The translations under genes and the position numbers were made by a program. This document shows positions 1-11,940 of a DNA stretch of 64,000 nt, one piece after another; position 1 is the first letter of the stretch; each line of letters starts with the position of its first letter. Under the pieces are notes generated by a model, which worked only from the letters and a program-made list of their open reading frames with translations, did no database searches and had not been told where the DNA came from. The stretch spans positions 590,265,643 through 590,329,642 of the forward strand of contig CM077115.1 of the NCBI GenBank assembly GCA_039619475.1, read 5' to 3'. This DNA is from Icerya purchasi. Taxonomy: Eukaryota; Arthropoda; Insecta; Hemiptera; Monophlebidae.

Positions 1-1060
1 AAAGAAGTGTTTATACATTTTCTAAAAACTTTAGGCGATAGGCATATCATCGATGGTGATTATAACGCAGAAAACATTTACTTTGGCTCAAGACTTTTTG
101 TTCCGAGAGGTAAAAAACTCATATCAGCTATTGACGAAACGCATAGTGATGTCTGTTCTCCTGGAGTGCCATTTTGTTGGCCTACAGATTTGAATAAAGT
201 TCCCGATTAACTGGACTTTTTTATTAACAAAGGTACTCCAACAATTTTCACTGATGCTAGAGCAGATAATGAGTTACCATCAGATCACTCGTCAGTTATA
301 CTGTCTGTCAGTGACCAGATAGTAAATAAAAAAAATAAAAAATACCTTTTAAAGATAGACTTCTATTTATGCACTAAAAACTACAAAATAACTTTATTAG
401 TGTGCGACTACCAGATACGTAGTTTAACATTAGAATCTGAAATTACAAAATATTCTGAAAAATAAAAGCGGGGGCCGCAGATTAATAATTAAAAATAAGA
501 TGCTATAAAAAAGTGTTTAAACCAAAATTATACAACAGATCTACAAACTGGGAACTATTCAGAGAGGAAATGATATCAATTTAAAAATATCATTTAAGAC
601 TACTGATGATATTGATAATGCAGTGGATTACTTTATTAAGATCACTCAACATTCGACTTGGAAGGCTGCAGCAATTAATAAATGTCAACCGGTGCTTTAT
701 TACCTCCAACACATCAGAGCAGAGGTAAATCTACGAAGAAAATTGAGGAAGCAGTGGCAAATGTTCAGAAACCTTACAGACAAAGCTGCATTGAACAAAC
801 AGACGAAACTTGTTAAATGTTTGTTGCAGGATTTAAAGAATAAATCACACTCATTCAGCAACTGACCAATTTATCACCTTTAGGGTGACAAAATTTCTCT
901 TTGTGCAGAGATGCGCGGAACCTTAAAGGACCAAAGCTATCCGTTTGCCCTATATGGAAACCGGATTGTAGCTGTGCTCGCGCTGATGTTGAAAAAGCGG
1001 AACTGTTTGGCAAATATTTTGCCAACATATTCAAATCATATCCTGTTGATACATAATTAA
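1..1060 (+). pseudogene. Jockey-type LINE fragment: end of endonuclease domain and linker
   Basis: Broken remnant of the single protein that a jockey-clade retrotransposon uses to nick DNA and copy itself. Frame 7-210 reads like the last part of an APE-type endonuclease: it has GDYNAENIYFGSR and then a WPTDLNKVPD segment, and after one stop the reading continues to a SDHSSVIL motif near 280-300, the usual SDH end of this domain. Frame 623-865 matches the basic linker between endonuclease and reverse transcriptase (RRKLRKQWQ, then a Lys/Leu-rich stretch). Another piece at about 930-1050 (KAELFGKYFANIF) continues the linker. Stops and frameshifts are frequent, so it is dead. It runs off the left edge. 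Assignment rests on remembered family motifs. Confidence 0.75.
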
Positions 1061-1076
1061 TTTCTGGCTTCTATTG

Positions 1077-1319
1077 TCAAGATGTATTAAAACCCATAAA
1101 ATTTACCATTTCTTTAAGCGTTAAGTTGTCAGTATTTGGAGGGGTTTCGGCTGATGACGCGTACGCATCGGAATCATTTGACCAATGGGCACGCGTTTCT
1201 GTGTTTAAATTCATTTCTTCGGTGTTTGCCTTGGTTTTTTTCTTTGACGGTTTCCTGTGTTTATTATTGGCGGCCTGTTCAGTGTTCGCGTTAGATGATT
1301 GTGTGTGGGAAATGAGTTC
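1077..1319 (-). other. Short hydrophilic open frame, unknown
   Basis: On the minus strand a frame of about 80 codons stays open and ends at a TGA at 1077-1079. It is rich in Asn, Thr, Lys and Ser, with a KPSKKKTKAN stretch, and includes ETPPNTDNLTLKEMVNFMGF. This composition resembles the N-terminal gag-like ORF of jockey LINEs, and it sits between two pieces of such elements. I cannot assign it. The plus strand is also open here, so the frame may be chance. Confidence 0.25.
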
Positions 1320-1369
1320 TCACAAAGCGGTCGTTTTGCGAGTCATTATTTAACTGCGGGGAATCTGTA

Positions 1370-2516
1370 TTATAGTTTAATTCGGTTTGCTTCTTCTTAT
1401 CGCACCGGTCAGCGTCATAGTTCCTTCTTTGCCCAGTAGGCAGTAACCTGGATCGCATTGCCGGGTATAGGTTTTGACATCATATCCTCAACTTTGCACT
1501 GGATTAGCAGTAAGGGTCATGTAAATAAATTATCCGAGTTTTGTTCGATTCCGCAGTCACATTTATTGTTCTCTGACATACCGTATTTTTGCAAGTTGTT
1601 TTTTGTCTTTCCTGTTCTTACCCGCATTCTATTTAAGATTTTCCACGTTCTCCAGTGTAATTCACTTCCTGCAGGCAAATTTTCGGGCGGCTCTTTCTAT
1701 ATTTCGAAACGCTCTTTTTCTATTTCTCTTTCCCACATCCTTATTCTTATTGACGCAGGCGTTTCTGAGAGCGAGCTTGTTGCCTTTAAGAAGCTTTTTC
1801 GTGACTAGTCGGTATATCGGTCTCGTGTACATGTAAAGGATGTCTACAATCCGCTTCTTGTCTCGATTTTTCTCTCATTGCTGCTACCTCTCGTCTTAAG
1901 TGTGGAGGTACAATTCCGCGTAACATTTTCAGTTTTGATATTGGTCTTGGTCTTAAATACCCTGTAATTATCCTGTTAGTCTCATTGAGCATTATGCTAA
2001 CCTTCTTAGTGTGTGTTGAATTACACCACACTGAACAAGTATATTCCCCGGCTGAGTAACAGAGTGCTAGCGCTGATGTTCTTAGTACACAGGGATCTGC
2101 ACCCCAGATAGATCCAATCAGTTTTTGTAGGAGCCTCTTTCTTGATTTTATCTTATTTTTCGTATTCTCACAGTGTCTTTTATATGTCAGTGATCGGTCC
2201 AGCGTTACCCCAAGGTACTTCGGGTGTTCGCAGTGTTCCAAATGTACACCATTCCATTTTATTTTTAGTTTCCGCTCGACATTACAATTTCGAAAATGAA
2301 ATGCTGTAACTTGAGTTTTCTGTAGATTTGGTTTGAGGTAGTTTTGATCGTAGTAATCTTTCAACGCGTCTAGCATTTCTGTTGAATTCTTTTCTACCTC
2401 GCCAAAAGATGCTCTTTCAGCTATGTTGGCCAGATCATCAGCATATATAAAATGTTTTGTTTTGCCTCCGATATAACATTCGGTTTGCTGTGTAGTTATG
2501 ATGTTATATATTCAAT
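1370..2516 (-). pseudogene. Jockey-type LINE fragment: reverse transcriptase palm, thumb and C-terminus
   Basis: Decayed 3' half of a jockey-like retrotransposon, opposite in direction to the piece at 1-1060. Reading leftwards, the catalytic RT motif YADDLANIAERA lies at about 2455-2420. The thumb follows (KTQVTAFHF, then PKYLGVTLDRSLTYKRH), then WGADPCVLRTSALALCYS and a segment ending near 1790. After a frame change, LHWRTWKILNRMRVRTGK and a CDCG segment near 1530-1560 give the cysteine-containing tail. One frame of 196 codons (2376-1786) survives. It is cut at the 5' side next to unrelated sequence at 2517. It probably belongs to the same family as the copy at 34790-37255, which shares the LALAYSAAE segment. 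Confidence 0.85.
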
Positions 2517-2842
2517 ATTTTGATTTGGTTCATATTCTAGGTCGTTCTCAGCATTCATAGTACAATCTACCATTTGATGTTCTTTTACTTGGAACTTAAA
2601 GCATGTAAATCCATCGTAATTAATGAATATTCGATGTTGCTGATCATTGAATTCTATTAAAAAATTAGTCCGGCAGATCTTGCGGTTTTATTTCACCGTT
2701 AGCATAATTTTGTAATCAAATAATTAATCATCAATCGTAAGAATGAAATATCGGAGGTAACTTTTAATTTTAAAAAGTTTGTTAAAACTGAGTGGGGTGC
2801 AAGAATTAACGTGCGAAAGAATGATTTTTTTGGTAGAAACAG
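2517..2842. other. No recognisable feature
   Basis: AT-rich sequence between two LINE fragments. I see no frame, repeat or RNA gene. Confidence 0.5.
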
Positions 2843-3196
2843 CTAGTCTGCTACATTCAACATAGTGCGATTCAATTTTGAAGCCAATTCGTCGACTAGC
2901 TCCTCAGATTTGAGCTGTAAGATTATTCTGTTCTGGCTAATTTTTCTTGCAGCTGATATATTTGCCGGGTCGTTTGCGAGATTCATAATTGCGTAAAAGT
3001 AGCCTCTGGTTTTGATATCGTGTACACAATTTAAAACTATTCCTTGCTCATTTTCTGGAAGCATAATTCTTGTTAACTGCATGATTTTCGATTTTGTTTT
3101 GTCGACGTATGATGGAGCGTGTTGGTATTTTTCATGTACGGTAGGATCTGGCGGCAAGGTTTGCAAAAAACATTTTATCAAAGAGTCAAGAACTCG
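2843..3196 (-). pseudogene. LINE ORF1 (gag-like) fragment
   Basis: About 117 codons are open on the minus strand. The segment MLPENEQGIVLNCVHDIKTR, then ARKISQNRIILQLKSEELVD, resembles the start of ORF1 proteins of jockey-clade LINEs. These bind the element RNA and carry an ARxISNNRxCxYL-type stretch ahead of the RNA-recognition-like fold. No zinc knuckles are present, so only the N-terminal part remains. It may come from the same element as the RT fragment at 1370-2516, which has the same direction and lies on its 3' side, as expected for ORF1 followed by ORF2 with a deletion between. The family call is from memory of motifs and is tentative. Confidence 0.5.
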
Positions 3197-3636
3197 TTAA
3201 TTTAAAAGCGACGATGATAAATGGTGTAACAAATCGGCTATCGTGACCCGGTTCGCAGTACCAATATAACAAATTCACAGGTCCCCTTAATCGGGCTGCC
3301 AATGTAATGAATTGCGACACTTGTGTTCGCCTTGCCATTATTATCCATTTTATAAGGCTATTTAATGTTACCAATTTATGTCCCGCTTTGGAAACGCTTG
3401 TTCACCTCTTTTGTGGTTTAAAAAAAAAAAAAGTTTACTGGAATTCGCGAAAGGATGTAATAATCACGAAAAATTACGGGCGCCAGCGACACTTATGGTG
3501 CCACATTCTGAACAGCTCTCATCAACAGAGTATCAAGCCTACAACAACTGCACCTATATCGGAAAAATCTGACTAGATAAAGCGAAGGTTTAAGACCCGA
3601 ATAATCGCAACCGCGAACTGATTTTACTTCGGCATG
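3197..3636. other. No recognisable gene
   Basis: Mixed-composition sequence with a 12-base A run at 3421-3432. No convincing frame is seen. Confidence 0.4.
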
Positions 3637-3968
3637 TGTTAGGCTCTTATTCGAGGAGCTGCGTAAAAACCCGATACCGCCTAAGCTATAAACAGCGGAA
3701 AAACCCGATTATCGCCCGATTTGTAAATAGTGTAAAAACCCGATGCCGTAACTAGCATAAAAAACCGGTTACCGCTCGAAATAGTCTTATCTTATCGCGA
3801 TGTATTGTTGTATTCAGATCTCGGAATGCATTAACGTTTTTTAGTTTCTGTTTGTACGTTGTTCGTTGTGGTTCTTCCAAGTTATGTTAACGATTTAATA
3901 AAGTACATTTTATACTTCTCGTTGTTAATTCTTTTAAATACAGTCCACTTAAATAACTCTCACTAACA
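3637..3968 (+). repeat. 5' LTR of a BEL/Pao-like retrotransposon
   Basis: The segment starts TGTTAGG and ends CTAACA, so its ends form the short inverted repeat TGTTAG/CTAACA typical of LTRs, 332 bp in all. An AATAAA lies at about 3896, suitable for the transcript 3' end. Just after the end comes TTTGGTCCTCCGGGCCGGAT, a GC-rich leader of the kind I associate with insect BEL/Pao elements next to their LTRs. Within the left half, a unit built around AAAACCCGAT repeats about four times (3662-3790). A gag-like frame follows downstream. No matching 3' LTR was found in the window, so the element is incomplete. Confidence 0.6.
3662..3790 (+). repeat. Tandem sub-repeats within the LTR
   Basis: Four imperfect copies of a unit of roughly 30-38 bp, each containing AAAAACCCGAT or AAAAAACCGGT followed by a variable CCG-rich piece. 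They lie in what would be the U3 part of the LTR, where enhancer-like repeats are common. Confidence 0.55.
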
Positions 3969-4308
3969 GTTTTGGTCCTCCGGGCCGGATTCTGATGTAG
4001 ATTCCGGTAACCTAGTTTTTCGCGATTTCTCGTTAATTTTCTCGTCAGTGCGTGAAAGTGTTCTCTCGTATACTTTATGGATTTCATCGTCTCAAATCGT
4101 AAGTACATTCCCGTTATCTCGCTCGACTAGCTTCCGTTCGGCCATTACAGCCGATAGCTACGTTCTCGCAACCTTTCGCGCACTCTATTCTCGATACTCT
4201 CGAAGCTCGGAGTTATCACGTTATCGTCGTGTTGTTTCATTCCCGTAATCCGATTTGGATTGTTGCTGTTTACGTCTACTGTAAACATTGTACCCGAAAT
4301 CTCGCAAG

Positions 4309-4576
4309 ATGTCTACGCAAGTGCAGCCAACTCGCGATCCGATCTTTGACCCAAATTCAGGCCGATGTCAAAGAGGCATTAGAGGAAAACCCGTCGTCCG
4401 AGCTCGTCCAGCGAATCCAATCCTATCTCGAAGCATGGAAGGAATATATGACGAAACTGGACGAGATCGACCAAAAGCTTCTCGATCTGTTAGACCGGAA
4501 AGACGATCTAACACCCGAACACAACTTTCCCCGACTGGGAGATCTCACCACGATTATCAGTCACGTGTTCAAATAA
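4309..4576 (+). pseudogene. Gag N-terminal fragment of the BEL/Pao-like element
   Basis: An ATG at 4309 opens MSTQVQPTRDPIFDPNSG. Within about 40 bases the coding moves to another frame, which carries ADVKEALEENPSS, then YLEAWKEYMTKLDEIDQKLL and a stop at 4574-4576. The charged, helical segment with a Trp in LEAWKEYM resembles the start of BEL/Pao gag proteins, which form the particle that packages element RNA. It lies 340 bp after the LTR, the expected place. The frame change and early stop make it inactive, and no protease, RT or integrase follows. The call depends on the LTR context. Confidence 0.5.
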
Positions 4577-6921
4577 ATGACTCATAAAAAGGGGAAAAAA
4601 AAGCGGACAGTCGGATCGTGTAATTGCGTTTGAAACGTTAAATAGTTTTGTTAAAGTGTCTCTACCAGAAATTGTGATTTTGTTGTTTTGATTTGTAAAG
4701 CTCCCGGCATATAGAGGTTACTTGATTTTCCCTGCAATATTATTGGCGTCAGAACTCCATGTTAACAACGCTTTTAGTTAAACGGCGATGTTTAAGTGTT
4801 TAGCAAATCACAACAACACGCTTCTGTCCTGTGCAGACATAATATTTTAATACAAAACAATTTTAGCAACAAATGTCAAACTGTCTTTTACTTTGATCAA
4901 TAATTTTCTATCATGTGCCTTCTTTTACAAGAAGCATCTAAAATGTAACAGATGGGGGAGCCAGTATCATTAAATTTGTGGAGTTTTTGTGGTGAAATAA
5001 AGCTGTAGTGAATTTTTGAAAGTTATAAAAATGTAATATTATAATTAAGAAGAAACGGTATTTCTACGAAAAGTTAGGCTTTTAAGTGTATTCTTGAAAA
5101 TAATTATTAGTGTACAGCAATTATGATATTAAAGACAGAAATATGCGAAGAAAAAAATTATTTTTCATGTAAATACTATTTTAAGAAATGTACGGCACAT
5201 ATGAAGAATGAATAAAATTTTTATTACAAAAAAAAATAATTTTAAATATTTCGGAACGAACACAATGTGCTGCTCTGTCTGATTGAATCTAATAAAAACT
5301 TCACAAATTTAATGTGATAGTTTTCGAATAATAAAACGGCTCCCCGCCATTGGCAATCCTTCTCGTTACAAATAGAATCGCTGAAAACGTCACCAGCACT
5401 CGACTGCATGCATGATCGATTGATCATCCTATTTACAAAGTTACCAGTTTATTTCTGAATGTAACACATTTCTTTTTGCTCGTTGTTACGCAGTTAAAGA
5501 CGACACATTGTCATAACCAACTATTGATTTGCACGGAATATAAATATTGCGTTAAAATTACATTAAATTTGTAAGAAAAGTTGAATTATAGTATTTCAAA
5601 AATTCAATTTGTAGTTTTACTGATAATAATGATAATACCAATAAAATATTTCGAGTTTTAATAATGATGACGCCAGTAGTGACGTAGGACTTTTGGTAGT
5701 TACATTTGTAACAGGAAAGACACGTGCTCCTCATCTGCTGCATTTTGAGACGATTGTCTCATTTACATACATTTCTTAGATCTTGCGTAGCATTCTACGG
5801 TTTCTACATTAGAATATTCAATCATCAGTGCAATATCATTCTCCTCATATAAATGCAACTTGGAATTTTTAACATATCTGTGTAGTGAATTTGTGTAATA
5901 AAAATGGACGAGGAGAGTTACCCCTTTTTTCAATAATTTCAAAATTATCATCAATACTGCGAATGAAAATTGCTAACGTCAGACATGTCTATGCTTTTAT
6001 TAATAGTAATTGAATTAAAACATATATTTCGATAAGCGATTTTTTAAGAAATTCTTTGGTAAATCTGCTTATTTGTCAGTTCTTCTAGCAACAATTACTC
6101 CGGATAAACTTATTTTTGAAGAGATGTTTACTAGATGGTGTACCTAGTACTTCGGCAGCTCAATCCATGCGCTGCTTCACAAATTCACTACCGCTAAAAG
6201 ATTTTACACTTTTAGCTACCTTTTCTGCTGTAAATTAAACGTCAATTTCATCATTCAAATTTTGTTTTTCAAAAATTAATTGTTGGTGGTGCAATTTTTC
6301 CCCCCAAATCGATCTTTTTATCTGTGCGTAACCGACCTTTACATTTAATAGCGTGCTTAATTTCGTAGTGTTTTTTAACATATTATATTTTTTCATTTTA
6401 AATACTGATTCGTTGAATACTAAAATTACAGGTTTTTGGCAAAATTTTACAGAAAGATATAACTCTATCCCTTTTTCTTACAACACTCGCATTTCATCAT
6501 TAATTCTACGCTTCTTACTGCCCATTGTAACACACACACACACACAAAAAAAAAAAATAGGTTGCAATATATGTCACTTTAAGGATGTGGTGCTGGGTCA
6601 TTTTAGTTAAAAAAAAAAAAAAGTATGAAACATGACGAAATGAATAAATTTGAACGAGATTATCTCCAGGCAACACACTGATGTATGGAAATATAATTGT
6701 GTCTGCGATATATACTCTCTCGCCGAGCATAAAATACTCGAGAATCCAATACTTTATCGCAAAACTTTATCGCAATACTTTATCGCAAAACATATTCATA
6801 GTTAATGACGATTACAATGACGAAAACACCTATTCGGCTTCAAGATCGACTAATATAAACAGCAAAGAACCACGGGAGACCACATAGTGATCGTAACACA
6901 TCAACGGAGATGGAAAAAATA
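4577..6921. other. AT-rich intergenic stretch
   Basis: No gene or element is convincing. Small features are a CA run at 6533-6548 followed by an A run, a 13-base A run at 6609-6622, and a three-fold repeat of a unit like CTTTATCGCA at about 6751-6790. All frames are short and lack domain character. Confidence 0.5.
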
Positions 6922-8154
6922 CGAGTCTTAATGAAGCTCCTGGTTACGTTTTAATAACAATTGTCCTATAGATGGATAGTGGCCGTTCGAAAGAAGTCAC
7001 GTGAAAATCGCTTGTACATTTAAAATAATAGAAAATTTGGAAGCGCAGAGGTATGCCATTCAATTTTGTTTTAAGCTTAAAAAACGCCAAAAGAAATGCT
7101 GGAAATGATTCAGCAAGCTTATGGCGAATCAGCTGTATCAAGATCAACATGCTACCAGTGGTATAGGCAATTTAGAGATGGCAGAATGAGCGTGGAACTG
7201 AAGAGGGGACCAAGCGTGCCGGTTCACAAGTTAATGTCAATGCTGGTGCTGCCATGATTCAGGAAGGCACTTGACTAGCTGTCAGAGAGATCAAAACGAT
7301 TCTTGACATATCTATAGGTAGCGCTCATCGCTTGTTATCCGACATTTTGAATTTATCGCGCGTTTGTGCGCGCTCGGTACCGCGCTTGCTCACACCAGAT
7401 CGAAAAGCGAATCGTGTTGCCGTCTGCGAATATTGACCGGAGCGAGTCAGAACGGACCCTACATATGTACTTCGGCAACGTCATTACGGCAGATGAGACG
7501 TGGGTTCACATTTATGACCCCGAAAGCAAGCAACAGTCGACACAGTGGGTCAACAAAAGTGTCCCTTCCCGCCCCAAAAAAGTGAAAAGAACCAAGTCAA
7601 CAGCCAGGGTTATGATCATCTCTTTCTTCGATAAAGACGGCATAATATACAAGAAAATGTGGATCCGAATGGTCAAATGGTGAATGCTGAGTTCTACTTC
7701 GGTGTCCTACAACAATTAATTCGACGATATATCCAGACGAAGTGGTGAAACATGACAAAAGGAAGGTAGAAATTGCACCGTGACAACACGGGGCCTCATA
7801 TTGCGAATTTGATGTGGGAATTCCTTAACGAACGTGGCATCAAGATGATCCTCCACCCCGCCTACTCTCCGGACTTGGCACCTTGCGACTTCTACTTATA
7901 TCCCGCGGTGAAAAAAGAATTGAAAGAACGTCAATTCGAGTCAAAAGAAGAGACTTTAGGTGTTGTACAGGGGCGATTTTCAAGAGGATGTCGGAAAAGG
8001 GGTTCCAGCACGTGTTCCAGAAGTGGCAGGAAAGATGAGCCAAGTGCATCCGACTGAGGGGAGGAGTATATATTGAACGGGAAACTGAACCGGATTTGTA
8101 AATTTTTAAAAATAAATTATAAAAGTCCTCCGAGTCTTTATTGAACAGCCCTCG
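6922..8154 (+). mobile_element. Dead mariner transposon
   Basis: Remnant of a Tc1/mariner cut-and-paste element of about 1.23 kb. In broken frames the transposase shows an N-terminal helix-turn-helix part (IQQAYGESAVSRSTCYQWYRQF, about 7110-7175), then ADETWVHIYDP with the first catalytic Asp (7488-7520), HRDNTGPH with the second (7774-7797), and SPDLAPCDFYLYP with the third (7867-7905). The spacing is that of the DD34D mariner class. The right end TTGAACAGCCCTCG at 8141-8154 is followed by the TA duplication (8155-8156). The left end is degenerate: TA at 6920-6921, then CGAGTC. Several stops and frameshifts make it inactive. Confidence 0.85.
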
Positions 8155-8784
8155 TAAATGAGCTGCCACGTAAAGGTTTAGTTCGGCCGCCCTATCTCTT
8201 TGATGTAGCCTGAAAGTTTTCATTCTGCACAATTAAAATGTTCACAGTTAACGCGATAAAACCGCCTTCGGAAGTTATTGCATACATATTCGCTTATTAC
8301 CGCCGGTGATACTAAAACTATTCGAGTCTTTATTATTGAAGAGATTGCTCGTGCTGAAACTTTCCGATTTAGGATAGGACAGGATTCAGAACTCTGGGCG
8401 GATAGGAAAAGAAGGTGACGTAGAATAAACACGTACAATTTACTATTTTCGCATCTGTTAGTCGGTTTTCAATAAAATTCGCCGTACAACATAAAATCAG
8501 ATCCCATTTCCTGCACCAATACTACAGATTAAATCATATTTGAAGCAGAGATATTTCATGATGATGAAATAACGGGCATCACTAAACGCTGTAGCAGCAC
8601 AGAAGAGTGTTCTGGGACTTTTGTTACCGCGGATATGCTGGAAACAAAAAAAAAAAAAAGCGTCACTATTTGCAGACAATACGTCCATTCTGTATAAACA
8701 AAGTGAACACACTATTTTTGATTTAATTTCAAAACGGTCTAACGGTCTAACGTAATATAAATGAATGAAGAAATGTCTAGTCAC
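8155..8784. other. No recognisable feature
   Basis: Sequence between the mariner and a LINE copy. It holds a 13-base A run near 8647. The open frames look accidental. Confidence 0.4.
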
Positions 8785-10752
8785 GTTACGTTCGTAGACA
8801 GATCAGTAGCAATTGTCCGCAGGGCTCTTGTCTCAGTTCCGCTTCGTTTAATATCTATATGCTTAATGTTGCCACTCTCCCTATTTCTTTCTCTTCCCTG
8901 TTTTATGCAGATGATATTTTCCTTTACTCCTCAACTATGGATATCGCAACCGCCAACGAGAAACTTAACAGATCATTAACCGATTTGGAACTTCCTTTTT
9001 CCTCTGTTCATCTCTCTGTCTCTCCTTCCAAATCCTCCTTCATTGTATTCTCCCTCCGACCATACAATTCAGCCATGGTCAATGTCTCTCTGAATAATTT
9101 TCCTATTTCTTTAGTTAATCTGCTATCTTGGAGTGTTTCTAAATAGTCGTTTGTCTTTTTTTTTGAGCATATCAATTTCCTTAATATTTCTTGCCGCAAA
9201 CGATTCAATCTGTTCAAGGCACTTTCACATACGAGATCGGTCGGTGATCCTCAAGTCATAATCCTGCTGTACAAATCAATCATATTATCTAAACTAGATT
9301 ACTGTTCTTTCATATATGAAAATGTCTCCAAATCTCTTTTATCCAAATTGGATTCTACACAAAATTTGGCTCTTCGTTTTTTGCTTAAGGGCGCTCAATT
9401 CCAATCCTATTTCAGCTATTCTTGCCGAATCTAATCTCCAGCCGTTGTGCATACGCCGATCACATTTAGGATACAGTTTCCCTGTAAAAATACTCTTTCC
9501 ATCTCCTTTTCTAAGATCCGTCTCTCATATCTCTCTATCTTTCACAAATGGCGCTTCTCTCCCAATAAATCTCCTATCTTAGCCCTTGTTTCTCATCGTT
9601 TAGATAAATTCTCCTCCTACACTATTTCCCATAGTAAACTTCCTTATTTTATGTTTTTAACTTCTTCGGGTTTCTTCACCTTCCAAAACTCTTTTCACTC
9701 CCTTCATCGTCTAAAAAATTTCTGGCTCCGCAGCTGCCAATCAAGAATTTAATTTTCCTATTAATTCCTCATTTTCTCTTCATTTCTTAATATTTACTGA
9801 TGGTTCCAAGAGTTCAGCGAGAGTAGCTGCTCCCTTTTTCTCCCCAGCCACTAATTCCGCTTAATCCATCAGGATGCTGGCTTTTCGCTCAATCTTCTCC
9901 GCGGAACTTTATGCCATCCTCTTCAAGCAGTTATATTTATTTCCTCAACTCGATCCTCTGATAGATACCTGATCATTTCGGGCTTCAAAAGTGCTCTTCA
10001 AGCTATATCCTCACCCTTTCCCTCGTATTCCCTCAACTTTATTGTTTTACGTATACGTTCTCTCATCTATAGTCTTTCCCTTTCCCATTCCATTTCCATC
10101 GCGACCTTCTTTGGGCTCAAAGTCATGCCGGTATCGATAGTAATGAGACGATGGATTCCTTAACACGCTTAGCGTTACACTCCCCACATTTTGTTAAAAA
10201 GATTCCTGGTCACAACATACTTCCTCCGTTCCAAAAGAATGCATGTCAGACTTTGTGTCTGATGTGTATCCTTGCTCCATTTCCAATCCTAACTCATTTT
10301 ACTTTTCTATTCAGCCTAGAACGCCTTCCTGTTCTTGGTTCTATTATTTTTCTACTACCCTTAAACGTTTTTTCATTATTGCTATCTGCCGTCTGCGGTT
10401 GAATCATACTTTGCTCCCATCCTCACGGTATCGTTCTGCTCTTTTCCCGTCGGACCTTATTGTCCTCTGCACTCTGGCGACTGTTCTTTCGTTTGTGATC
10501 CTGACCACATGCTGTTTGAATGTTTCAGTCTTTTCTCCGAACGTAATATCCTGTGCGTTCAGCTATTAAAGCTGAATTTTCTTACTCCATATAATGCTTC
10601 CTATAATATCTTAGCTTTCCCGTCTTCAAAGGTGGTTCCTATTCTTACCTCTTTTCTTTCATCGATTTCTGACCGGATTAAAATTTAATCCCTAATATAG
10701 TCCAATTGTTCTGGGTAGCTGCCCTTGACCCCCCCCCCCCCACCCAAAAAAA
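8785..10752 (+). pseudogene. LINE-A copy 1: RT palm to RNase H and 3' tail
   Basis: 5'-truncated, decayed copy of the family whose best copy is at 57350-60003. It starts in the RT motif before the catalytic site (CPQGSCLSSASFNIY, about 8817-8861), has the catalytic FYADDIFLYSS (8901-8933) and the thumb (LRPYNSAMVNVSL). An RNase H start IFTDGSKSSARVAA follows at about 9787, and a later RNase H motif resembling LWxxxHxGIxxNE at about 10105-10155. A C-terminal cysteine region follows. Many stops and frameshifts are present. The 3' end is a run of about 13 C, then ACCC and an A run (10728-10747), standing in for a poly(A) tail. Confidence 0.85.
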
Positions 10753-11275
10753 CAACATAAAATTTAAATGATACGCATTAATTCCGACGGCGTAAATGTA
10801 CATTAATAAAAATAAATTAACATTAAAACGAAGAAAATGGGATGGTTATCGATAGCCATTCGCAACTATCCTCTTCTACCTTAACAACTAGTTGCATCAG
10901 TATTATAGCTGTTAAATGTGATGATGCAGCGCGAAAGCCAGTTTAAAAAAAAAAAAAGAAACCAAATAATTTAGAATAAAATCTTGAGGATATAATGGTT
11001 AGCGCCGTGTAGGATGTAAGAGACGAAATGTTACATCGCGGCTTAAAAATTCGAAACGTACAGAAAATTATTGAAGATACCGTTAAAATGCATACAGATA
11101 TGCTATCATAGAAATTGGAGCTGGCTATCGATTTACTGGACAATTTAGTGGAAGTCTTGATAATTCAGTTAATTTAATTCAGTGTACTTTGCGGACGGAA
11201 ATTTGTTCATGTCCTAAGTCTTTGCCACAGTATATTGACGGTAAATAGTGAACAATAAAAAAGAATGATCACTAT
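10753..11275. other. No recognisable feature
   Basis: AT-rich, with a 13-base A run near 10945. No gene is seen. Confidence 0.4.
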
Positions 11276-11940
11276 TTTTAGGAGGGATAGGGGACATTTT
11301 CCCCCAAAGAATCAAAACCTCGATGAAAAAATTTGTTGTTGTAATAAAGAAACGTAATTTATACCATAAAAGATTTGTATAAAAGTTACACCTGTGGATT
11401 TTAATAATTATTATTTAATACTGTTTTCTAGTAAAATTATTAATGTTACCTTTTTGATTCTGTTTTCAATGCAACTGTCACATCGTTCTTTTGTCTTTAT
11501 TTACTTTTAAATTTTTATTTTGCAATTCTAATTAAAAATAGTAGTTCAATGAGAAATATGTACGTATTTAAACTTACTCACGAATAAAGAAAATTCGGAT
11601 CGGATTACTGACAAAAATAAAAAAAGAAGTAAAGTCTAATAAAACTACTATCGTTTTATTCTTTCTAGTAATTTACTATTCAAATTTTAAACTACCATTT
11701 TTTAGGTATAATTTTATAATTTCATTTTATTTTTTGCCCCTAAAAATAAAACAAAAGTTAATTAAAAAACAGTACAGTAATTATCTATTTTTAAAACATT
11801 TTTAAATTTCTAAGTAGGTCGCTGTTTGTTTTTCTTTATGAAACAAGGGGTATTTCTTAAATCTACTGCCCACCCTATAAGAGATATTACGTAATTATAT
11901 AAGCCTCCCTGCAAATGTCTCTCTGGATCATCTGCTTCTG
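11276..11940 (-). mobile_element. hAT-like MITE, copy 1 (family shared with 27881 and 50123)
   Basis: About 665 bp that reappears in the opposite orientation at 27881-28508 and 50123-51064. Its end at 11940 reads inwards on the minus strand as CAGAAGCAGATGATCCAG, an hAT-like CA-starting terminus. The shared middle includes TCGGATCGGATTACT and a block around 11700-11760. No transposase is present, so it would depend on another element's enzyme. The other end is degraded and no target duplication is visible. Confidence 0.6.

Noticed and set aside
4951..5351. GATGGGGGAGCC and GGCTCCCCGCCATT as ends of a 400-bp MITE.
   Set aside because: The match is short and imperfect and no target duplication was found.
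5242..5427. Minus-strand frame with CNEKDCQWRGAV as a possible extra exon of the metalloproteinase.
   Set aside because: It lies beyond the terminal stop codon of the gene and has no clear splice sites or homology.
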